This document shows positions 1-6,156 of a DNA stretch of 24,940 nucleotides, in pieces. This DNA is from CAYYMD01 sp964480425. GTDB taxonomy: Bacteria > Planctomycetota > Phycisphaerae > SM23-33. Numbering within the stretch: the stretch's first letter is position 1; each line of letters starts with the position of its first letter. Both the position numbers and the translations under genes were made by a program. Where the stretch lies: contig CAYZPY010000021.1 of NCBI GenBank assembly GCA_964480425.1, positions 1-24,940 on the forward strand, read 5' to 3'. The notes under the pieces were generated by a model. That model did no database searches. It saw only the letters and a program-made list of their open reading frames with translations, and had not been told where the DNA came from.

Positions 1-63
1 AGTTTTTTCACGTCTACTTACGACAATCATTTACAGACAAAGCAATTGGCTCGTCAATGAGTA

Positions 64-69
64 TATAAT
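64..69 (+). promoter_or_regulatory. Candidate -10 box upstream of archease
   Basis: A perfect TATAAT lies 10 bases before the archease ATG at 80, so transcription would begin around 76-80 and leave little or no leader. I see no convincing -35 hexamer at 16-18 bases spacing and no Shine-Dalgarno sequence. The call rests on the perfect hexamer, the AT-rich setting and the similar arrangement before pcm. Confidence 0.45.
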
Positions 70-79
70 AATTGATGCC

Positions 80-502
80 ATGGGCGGTAAATGCAAAACG
101 TTCGATCATCACGCCGACGTTGGGCTCGATGCCTGCGCCGATACGCTGGCGGAGCTGATTGAGGTACTGGGCGCCGCCGCCGCGGGCATAATTGTCTCGC
201 CCGGGTCGGTAAGGGCCGGTCATAAGCGCCGCCTGCACGTGGAAGGCGACAATCCTGAGGACCTGGCCGTGGACTTCCTCAACGAGATAATCGGATTAAT
301 CCAAGGCGAACATTTTGCCGTAAAGGAGGTGAACGTAACACAGGCCGGAAATGACGGTGTAAAGGCCGAGGTTGCCGGCGAGCCGCTCGATACCGAAAGG
401 CACGATATCCTCACGGAGGTCAAGGCGGCCACCTATCATGAATTAGAGGTTAGTCAGTCACCCGACGGCAAGTGGTCGGCCAGGATTATTTTGGATATTT
501 GA
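80..502 (+). CDS. Archease (RtcB activator)
   Basis: This 140-residue protein matches archease in length and motifs. An N-terminal DHHADVG stretch (residues 10-16) corresponds to the usual DHTADVG, and KAATYHEL lies near the C-terminus. Archease is known to speed guanylylation of the RNA ligase RtcB and let it turn over many times; the conserved acidic residues bind a metal. The next gene on the same strand is rtcB, about 100 bases downstream, and this pairing is the classic genomic context. The start at 80 gives the family length. There is no clear ribosome binding site, and a TATAAT sits 10 bases upstream, so the mRNA may be leaderless. The one variation seen is His in place of Thr in the first motif. 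Confidence 0.93.
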   Translation: MGGKCKTFDHHADVGLDACADTLAELIEVLGAAAAGIIVSPGSVRAGHKRRLHVEGDNPEDLAVDFLNEIIGLIQGEHFAVKEVNVTQAGNDGVKAEVAGEPLDTERHDILTEVKAATYHELEVSQSPDGKWSARIILDI

Positions 503-512
503 GCAGAAAGAG

Positions 513-569
513 CAGGATCCGCCTTCGTCCCGTACCGCCAAAGCCCGGTGCAAACTACGGCGGGTCCTG
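513..569 (+). other. Inverted repeat between archease and rtcB
   Basis: CAGGATCCGCC at 513-523 can pair with GGCGGGTCCTG at 559-569 through 11 positions including one G-U pair. The loop of about 35 bases contains a smaller possible hairpin, ACCG with CGGT. No T-run follows, so it does not look like a Rho-independent terminator. It could be a processing or translation-control structure in the archease-rtcB message. Confidence 0.4.
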
Positions 570-603
570 ATCCTATAGCCCAACATGCGAAGAAAGGTTT
601 GCA

Positions 604-2064
604 ATGGTCAAAGAGTTCCAGGGCAAAATCGAGCAGATAGACGCCAATCGCTGGCGGATACCGGCCGATTCCGTGCCTTACATGCGTGTTGACGGAATAA
701 TCTATTCCAACGAGAAATTGATCCGGGAAGTGATATCCGGCGGCGGTCCTAAGCAGGTCGCCAACGTAGCGTCGCTTCCGGGCATAGTGAGCGCCTCGCT
801 GGCAATGCCGGATATTCACTGGGGATACGGATTCTGCATCGGAGGGGTCGCGGGGATGGACGTGTCGCGCGGGGGCGTGGTCTCGCCCGGAGGGGTGGGA
901 TACGACATAAACTGCGGCGTGCGCCTTCTTCGCAGCGACATACCCGCCGCCGACGCCAGGGGTCGAATGAAACAACTGGTAGCGCAACTGCTGCGCGACC
1001 TTCCGGCAGGCGTGGGCGTGGGCGGGGCGGTCAAGTTCTCCAAAAAGGAACTTGCCCGCATCATGACCGACGGGGCGGGTTATCTTGTGAGCCGCGGACT
1101 GGCCGATGAGGCGGACCTTCCGGCCACGGAATCATACGGCTGCCTTCCGGACGCCGAGGCGGACGCCGTCTCGGACCACGCCTTGCAGAGAGGCGCCGAG
1201 CAGTGCGGCACGCTGGGTTCGGGCAACCACTTCGGCGAGGTGCAGTACGTCGAGGAGATTTACGACCCGCACGCCGCCGAGGCGCTGGGCTTGGTGGAGG
1301 GAAACGTTACGATTATGCTGCACACCGGCTCGCGCGGACTGGGACACCATGTGTGCCAGGACTACATCAAGTTCCTGCGCTCGGCGCCGGAGAGGTTCGG
1401 CATATCCCTTCCGGACCGCCAACTGGTCTGCGCGCCGCTGGACAGCGCCGAAGGGCGGCAGTACCTGGGGGCAATGCGTGCGGCGGCGAACTTCGCCTTC
1501 TGCAACCGCCAACTGCTGGCCATGCAGGTCCGAAAGACGCTGGAGAGATTTTTCGCTCACTCGTATGAAAACCTGGGCCTGCGGCAGGTTTACGACGTCG
1601 CACACAACATCGCCAAGATGGAGACGCACACGGTCAACGACCGCCTGGTCGAACTGTGCGTTCACCGCAAAGGCGCCACGCGCGCATTCCCACCGGGTCA
1701 TCCGGAACTGCCTGAGATTTACAAGGACATAGGCCAGCCGGTGCTCATCCCCGGCAACATGGGCACTGCCAGTTACGTACTCCTCGGCGCGCCGGGCGCC
1801 ATGGAGCAGACTTTCGGAAGCACTTGCCACGGCGCCGGGAGGGTCTGGTCGCGCAAACAGGCGGTTCGCCAGGCCGAAGGACGAAATATCGCCGGCGAAC
1901 TCGCCGACGGCGGCGTCATCGCAAAGGCCAGGAGCAAAAGAGGCCTGGCCGAGGAGCAGCCCGCCGCATACAAGGACGTCGACGCAGTGGTCGAGTGCGT
2001 CGCCTCGGCGGGACTGTCAAAAAAGGTCGCACGACTGCGCCCCATGGGCGTGGTTAAAGGATGA
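604..2064 (+). CDS. rtcB: RNA-splicing ligase RtcB (3'-phosphate/5'-OH RNA ligase)
   Basis: RtcB joins RNA ends carrying 2',3'-cyclic phosphate or 3'-phosphate to 5'-hydroxyl ends, using GTP and Mn(II) through a histidine-GMP intermediate, in tRNA repair and RNA healing. The 486-residue product is full length and has the family hallmarks in order: YDINCGVRLL with the metal-binding Cys104, GTLGSGNHF, HTGSRGLGHH, a YDVAHNIAK segment, and STCHGAGR, whose His409 is the expected guanylylation site. It ends in VVKG like other RtcB proteins. The ATG has AAAGG six bases upstream. Cotranscription with archease is likely. No missing catalytic residue was noticed. Confidence 0.96.
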   Translation: MVKEFQGKIEQIDANRWRIPADSVPYMRVDGIIYSNEKLIREVISGGGPKQVANVASLPGIVSASLAMPDIHWGYGFCIGGVAGMDVSRGGVVSPGGVGYDINCGVRLLRSDIPAADARGRMKQLVAQLLRDLPAGVGVGGAVKFSKKELARIMTDGAGYLVSRGLADEADLPATESYGCLPDAEADAVSDHALQRGAEQCGTLGSGNHFGEVQYVEEIYDPHAAEALGLVEGNVTIMLHTGSRGLGHHVCQDYIKFLRSAPERFGISLPDRQLVCAPLDSAEGRQYLGAMRAAANFAFCNRQLLAMQVRKTLERFFAHSYENLGLRQVYDVAHNIAKMETHTVNDRLVELCVHRKGATRAFPPGHPELPEIYKDIGQPVLIPGNMGTASYVLLGAPGAMEQTFGSTCHGAGRVWSRKQAVRQAEGRNIAGELADGGVIAKARSKRGLAEEQPAAYKDVDAVVECVASAGLSKKVARLRPMGVVKG

Positions 2065-2109
2065 GTATTCAAAGCCGGCGAATCGGACGACTATTTCAAG
2101 TTCTAAGTT

Positions 2110-2892
2110 TTATGAAATTATTTTTTCCCACGGCGCCTGGCTGACGGCAAACTGGGTATCTGCCCCGAGACGCGCCTGACAGACGGAGGTTTCGTCGTCC
2201 TGGGGAATGACGGTAAGTATGTCAACGCCGCCGAGTTCTGCTATTCCGCCCGCCGCCGTCTGAACGGCGATGTCCTCAGTTTCCGGGTCGTATCGGTTGA
2301 TCACCACGCCGGCGATTTTTAAACCCGCACGTCGTGCGGCGTGCAGCGTCAGCAGGGTGTGATTAACGGCTCCGGGGATAGGCCGAACGACCACCACCAC
2401 GGGCAAAGCCATCAAGGCCGCCAGGTGGATCATCCAGAAATCGTCGGTTATCGGACACATCAACCCTCCGGCGCCTTTTACGATTATCACCGTATCGCTC
2501 GTGGGGTCGCCCTCCTGCGCGCGCCGGCACAGGAAGCGGTATCCCTCGAATATCTCCTCCAGGTCGATCTTTACGCCTTCGTTTTCAGCGGCGATGCGGG
2601 GATTGGCCTGTGTGGTGAACCTCATGGGGGCGATTTGGTCAATGGTCAGGTCCGAATCGACGCAGGCGCCGAGGAAGGCGGCCTGATCGCTGACGAGGTC
2701 GCCGCGACGCCGCCGACAGCCCAGGGCGATCGGAAGGAACGGATCGACATTTAGGCCTTTTGACGCAAGGTAATGTCCCGTCGCCCCGGACACAACCGTC
2801 TTGCCCGCGCCGGCGTCGGTAGCGGTGAAAAATATGCCCTTGTGTTCGGGCAAAGTCTCGTAGCCGGATACGTCGAAGTCCTTTGCAGTCAC
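2110..2892 (-). CDS. BioD-like dethiobiotin synthetase family ATPase with altered active site
   Basis: The fold matches BioD, which uses ATP and CO2 to close the ureido ring of dethiobiotin. Visible features are a P-loop (TDAGAGKT, residues 25-32), the D69 segment GDLVSD, a GAGG loop at 140-143, and an INRYDP base-recognition segment. Two BioD active-site residues are changed: the catalytic Lys of the KPV motif is Leu53, with spacing from the P-loop Lys identical to E. coli BioD, and the Glu of VEGAGG is Lys139. True dethiobiotin synthesis is therefore uncertain. The GTG start at 2892 overlaps the stop of the SAM-adenosyltransferase gene in a GTGA arrangement, which suggests translational coupling. 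No other biotin gene is in the window. It is convergent with rtcB. Confidence 0.75.
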   Translation of the reverse strand: MTAKDFDVSGYETLPEHKGIFFTATDAGAGKTVVSGATGHYLASKGLNVDPFLPIALGCRRRRGDLVSDQAAFLGACVDSDLTIDQIAPMRFTTQANPRIAAENEGVKIDLEEIFEGYRFLCRRAQEGDPTSDTVIIVKGAGGLMCPITDDFWMIHLAALMALPVVVVVRPIPGAVNHTLLTLHAARRAGLKIAGVVINRYDPETEDIAVQTAAGGIAELGGVDILTVIPQDDETSVCQARLGADTQFAVSQAPWEKIIS

Positions 2893-3722
2893 GGCTGATT
2901 TTCCTTCTCGCCCGCGGCGCGTTTTTTGCTTAGCCGCACGGCGTCGCCCACGCGACCTCCAAGCAACTGGCGGGCACTACCCTGGTTGACGGCGATCTCC
3001 AGAAGGCCCATCGAGTTAATAAGAGAAAGGGGGCGATTGATTTCGACTCGGCCGTACGTTTCAACAGGGGCGCCTATTTCGTGGTCCCCGCAGGATACCG
3101 TAATGTCCGCGGAGCGGCCGAGATTGTCCCGTATCAGTTTTTCGGGAATATTGCTTATGAGGTTTCCGAAGTTGTCGACGTAAATAATATGTCCACGAAT
3201 TCCATCGTCGACCAAAGCCGGCCGGGGTATGTCCAGCAGTTTGTAAGTGCCCGGCTTCGGTCCCAGTGATCGCACCGCCGCTCCGTCGAGTATTCTCGCC
3301 GCGGCGGGTGCGAATATGTCCCGCCCGTGAAACGTCGTGCTCGATGCGCCGCCCGTCGCCCGCACGTTGGAGACTGTTGCAATTTCCTCCAGCAGCATTC
3401 TTTCTGCGATCATCGAGATCACGCCGTTGTCTGGAAACACGAAGGACTGCCCGCTGAATCTGGCGGCCAATATTCTCCTGCTGGTCCCCACGCCCGGATC
3501 GACCACCACCACGTGCACGGTCTGGTGGGGAAAATACGGTGCCGCCTGCGCAAGGATGTATGCCCCTGTCATTACGTCGCCGGGGGAAATACTGTGAGTC
3601 ACGTCGACTATGCGGCAGTTGGGGCATCTTTGCAGGATGACGCCTTTCATGGCCGCGACGTATCCGTCGCGTTCGCCGAAGTCTGTCAACAGCGTCATCA
3701 GCGGCATTGTGCTTTTGGCCAT
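2889..3722 (-). CDS. S-adenosyl-L-methionine hydroxide adenosyltransferase (DUF62 family)
   Basis: This family hydrolyses SAM to adenosine and methionine and is related to the SAM-dependent fluorinase and chlorinase. Motifs are in the usual order: TDFGERDGYVAAMKG at the N-terminus, VVDPGVG, FHGRDIFAPAAA and YVDNFGNLISNI. The Asp of VDPGVG and the His of FHGRD belong to the expected catalytic set. I chose the ATG at 3722; a GTG lies immediately upstream at 3725 and is also possible. GGAG lies just before the ATG, at short spacing. The product is about 277 residues, normal for the family. The gene overlaps the BioD-like gene by four bases, so the two form an operon. Nothing suggests halogenase activity rather than hydrolase activity. 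Confidence 0.9.
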   Translation of the reverse strand: MAKSTMPLMTLLTDFGERDGYVAAMKGVILQRCPNCRIVDVTHSISPGDVMTGAYILAQAAPYFPHQTVHVVVVDPGVGTSRRILAARFSGQSFVFPDNGVISMIAERMLLEEIATVSNVRATGGASSTTFHGRDIFAPAAARILDGAAVRSLGPKPGTYKLLDIPRPALVDDGIRGHIIYVDNFGNLISNIPEKLIRDNLGRSADITVSCGDHEIGAPVETYGRVEINRPLSLINSMGLLEIAVNQGSARQLLGGRVGDAVRLSKKRAAGEKENQP

Positions 3723-3825
3723 CACTCCGTTTCCGTCATCGTCGAAACCGGCGCCGGCGGACTGAAAAGGATTTTGAACCCGCCGGGGGGGCGCTGAAGT
3801 TATTCTAATATCCGCGGCGATTACG

Positions 3826-3831
3826 TATAAT
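3826..3831 (+). promoter_or_regulatory. Candidate -10 box for pcm
   Basis: A perfect TATAAT ends nine bases before the pcm ATG at 3841, placing the predicted transcription start at or beside the start codon. No good -35 box is seen. The arrangement copies the one before archease. Confidence 0.45.
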
Positions 3832-3840
3832 AAATCCGCG

Positions 3841-4494
3841 ATGGTGCATCACGAAGAAAATCTTCAGGCCCGGAAGGACAAAATGCTCAACAGGCACCTT
3901 CGCGGCAGGGGGATAACAAATCAGCGCCTGCTGGATGCCTTCGAGACGGTACCTCGCGAAAAATTCGTGCCCGAACAGCATCGCGGCGAGGCCTATGCGG
4001 ACCGCCCGGCGCCCATTGGCGGCGGACAGACAATATCCCAGCCCTATATCGTGGCACTGATGATTCAGGAACTGGACCCCCGCCCCCGGCACAGGGTGCT
4101 CGATGTCGGCTCGGGCAGCGGATACCAGGCGGCTATACTCGCGAAACTCTCGGGACACGTGTATGCCGCCGAACGCATAAACGAACTTGCCCAAAGGTCA
4201 ATGGACGTGTTGGGCTCGCTGAATATCGACAATGTTACCGTCTCGGCTCACGACGGAACACTGGGCTGGCCCGACGAGGCGCCGTTCGACAGGATAATCT
4301 GCGGCGCCGCCGCCCCGGACGTGCCGCGTGCGTGGATCGAGCAGCTCGAAGACCCCGGGCGAATCGTGCTTCCCGTCGGCGGGCGGTTCTTCCAGACACT
4401 TATCGCCGTGGACAAACGCAACGGGAAAATCTCCAGACGCAGCATCTGCGACGTGCGTTTCGTCAAACTGATAGGACAGAACGGATGGAAATGA
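3841..4494 (+). CDS. pcm: Protein-L-isoaspartate O-methyltransferase
   Basis: Pcm methylates L-isoaspartyl residues with SAM to start repair of damaged proteins in the cytoplasm. The 217-residue product shows the family order: RGITNQRLLDAFETVPREKF, GGGQTISQPYIVA (substrate loop) and VLDVGSGSGYQAAILA (SAM motif I), then AERI and DGTLGWPDEAPFDRII. An internal ATG at 3883 has a better ribosome binding site (GGAAGG), but starting there would remove the ARKDKML segment that family members keep, so the ATG at 3841 is preferred. With a TATAAT just upstream, the message may be leaderless, perhaps with a second internal initiation at 3883. It is divergent from the SAM-adenosyltransferase gene. Confidence 0.93.
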   Translation: MVHHEENLQARKDKMLNRHLRGRGITNQRLLDAFETVPREKFVPEQHRGEAYADRPAPIGGGQTISQPYIVALMIQELDPRPRHRVLDVGSGSGYQAAILAKLSGHVYAAERINELAQRSMDVLGSLNIDNVTVSAHDGTLGWPDEAPFDRIICGAAAPDVPRAWIEQLEDPGRIVLPVGGRFFQTLIAVDKRNGKISRRSICDVRFVKLIGQNGWK

Positions 4495-4669
4495 AAAATC
4501 GGAATTTATCCTTTGATGTATATGTGGTAACGTTCCCAAAGCGCGGGCAATTTGACCCGTCGGATATTATTCAACTTTGAAGGCGGGCAGAATGGAATTG
4601 CAAAGCGGATAAGTTCAAAATTTTACAACTTGCATTTTGTTCATAATAAACGGATTAGGGGTAACAGCC

Positions 4670-5980
4670 ATGTGTAAAAAAATCGCTGTCCTGATTATGA
4701 TTTGTCTTTTGTCGGCGGTAGTACAGTGGGGCATTGCCGGGTCTGACTCGCCTACCAAGGCGGAGAATTCCTCCAAACAGCCATCCAAAAAGAGCAAAGA
4801 GGGTTCAGCAAAGCAACCTTCAAAAGAGGGCGAAGAAGATTCCGCCGAGAAGACGAGTGAAGAAAGCAAAGAAGAAAAACAGCCCGCCGGTCCCGAGGCA
4901 AAGGCCAAGGAGATATACAAAAAAGTGGTCGATGCTTACATGGACGCCGACTGGACCACGATGCAAAAAGAGGCGATCAAAAGCGGCAGGTATATAAGGT
5001 ATTTGACTCCCCGGCAGCGAAGGAACCTGATTTACGTCCGCGCCAGCGCCAAGGCGCATCGTCCCGGCTGGTGGAAACACACCAAGAGTTCCTCTAACAG
5101 TAGTTTCAAGGCGGAGATATGGGGCAGGTCATTTATGGCCAACTACATGCCCAGCGAGGCGGTCGGTTTCGCCGCTCCCGTGGACGTCCACAAGGGCAAG
5201 GTGCGCGTTATCGTTTCCTGGCAGCCGAGCGTCGTTGACAATCCCAAACCATTAGACGGCAAACTTGCAAAAAAACACGGGCTCAGCAAAGGCGACATAG
5301 GCGAGGCGATTATCTGGCACGAACTGGGACATAATTACCTGACGAATTTCCTGCCCGCCAGGCACGTGATAATCCTGTATCAGAAATACTCCATGCTGTA
5401 CATGCATCTCCAGGAGTTCTATGCAGACTTGACGGCGTTGTATCACGCCTGCCCACCGGCGAGACTTGCAATGTTGTTCATGCGCATCGACGCAATGGAA
5501 CCCCGCTGGTACCGGGAATCCGAACCGCACGTCAGGGCGTCACACGCGGCGGGGGCGTATATCATCGCTGAGTTTCTAATCCACCCGGACAAATGGCCCA
5601 ATATACATTTCCCACCTGAGGTGCCGAAACAGAACGTAGAACTCAACACCATTCTTTACGTTTACAAAAACATCGACCCGAAATGGTCGCTCGAGGAAGA
5701 CAGGGCGTTTCGCGACGTGATTAAGACCTTTATCAGGACCAAGGGCGATAAGGTGTTCCGCAACAAGGGCATTATCCCGCTGCCCAGCGGGCTGGAGTTC
5801 GGACTGATGGCCACAGACGACCGCGACCGCCTGCCCAAAAGGGAAAAGTGGATCACGCAGCGCCTCAAAGAGATAATCAAGTCGGGCCGGGCCGATGAAA
5901 AGAAACAAGACGACGAAAACAAGAAACGGGGAACGCTCATCATAATGGAGAATGAAAGCGAGACGATAGAAGTGCCGTAA
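4670..5980 (+). CDS. Secreted HEXXH metalloprotease-like protein, unrecognised
   Basis: I do not recognise a named family. Reading from the ATG at 4670, which follows an AGGGG ribosome site, gives about 436 residues. The N-terminus is a signal peptide (MCKK, a hydrophobic core of about 16 residues, then AGS). A Lys/Ser/Glu-rich low-complexity linker follows at roughly residues 25-80. The central region has WHELGHN with His217, Glu218 and His221, a zinc metallopeptidase signature, and QEFYADLTALYH, where Glu249 is a plausible third zinc ligand 28 residues later. The C-terminal tail is again charged. The protein is likely exported and proteolytic or zinc-binding; the substrate is unknown. It stands alone between pcm and mutL. 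An upstream TTG at 4637 would add 11 residues but lacks support. Confidence 0.7.
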   Translation: MCKKIAVLIMICLLSAVVQWGIAGSDSPTKAENSSKQPSKKSKEGSAKQPSKEGEEDSAEKTSEESKEEKQPAGPEAKAKEIYKKVVDAYMDADWTTMQKEAIKSGRYIRYLTPRQRRNLIYVRASAKAHRPGWWKHTKSSSNSSFKAEIWGRSFMANYMPSEAVGFAAPVDVHKGKVRVIVSWQPSVVDNPKPLDGKLAKKHGLSKGDIGEAIIWHELGHNYLTNFLPARHVIILYQKYSMLYMHLQEFYADLTALYHACPPARLAMLFMRIDAMEPRWYRESEPHVRASHAAGAYIIAEFLIHPDKWPNIHFPPEVPKQNVELNTILYVYKNIDPKWSLEEDRAFRDVIKTFIRTKGDKVFRNKGIIPLPSGLEFGLMATDDRDRLPKREKWITQRLKEIIKSGRADEKKQDDENKKRGTLIIMENESETIEVP

Positions 5981-6054
5981 CCGGCGGATTTGGGTAAAAC
6001 CATACGCGGGGGCATAAGTCGGGAAGGGCATCTGCGCGCAGGTGGACGCTTGTT

Positions 6055-6083
6055 TTGACCCGTCCGCAATCCTCTGTTAGCAT
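6055..6083 (+). promoter_or_regulatory. Candidate sigma70-type promoter upstream of mutL
   Basis: TTGACC at 6055-6060 and TAGCAT at 6078-6083 are separated by exactly 17 bases, a good housekeeping promoter match. The start site would be near 6090, giving a leader of about 67 bases before the mutL ATG that contains the terminator-like hairpin at 6099-6129. Confidence 0.5.
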
Positions 6084-6098
6084 GAACCAGGCGAACCT

Positions 6099-6129
6099 GC
6101 CCGCTTGAGGCAGTCGGGCGGGCTTTTTT
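6099..6129 (+). terminator. Hairpin plus T6 run ahead of mutL
   Basis: GCCCGC (6099-6104) pairs with GCGGGC (6118-6123), followed directly by TTTTTT (6124-6129), which is the form of a Rho-independent terminator. It may end the transcript of the secreted HEXXH gene, or attenuate the candidate mutL promoter that lies just upstream. Its right half AGTCGGGCGGGC is also found at 19621-19632. Confidence 0.6.
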
Positions 6130-6156
6130 CGGCGTGCAGAGCAGACGGACGAATAC

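Noticed and set aside
1132..1830. Long antisense open frame inside rtcB (and similar ones inside mutL, feoB and the tandem secreted genes).
   Set aside because: High-GC coding sequence commonly gives such shadows; none has a recognisable domain or start context.
2062..2106. In-frame open stretch of 13 codons after the rtcB TGA, suggesting stop read-through or selenocysteine.
   Set aside because: RtcB proteins normally end in VKG, exactly where this TGA lies; no SECIS-like hairpin was seen, and a 13-codon open stretch is expected by chance.
3883..3885. Internal ATG of pcm with a strong ribosome site as the main start.
   Set aside because: It would delete an N-terminal segment conserved in the family; it may be a secondary start only.
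4495..4669. A promoter in the gap before the secreted HEXXH gene.
   Set aside because: TTGACC at 4552 has no -10 box at proper distance, and other AT-rich words are poor matches; I see nothing firm in this gap besides the ribosome site.
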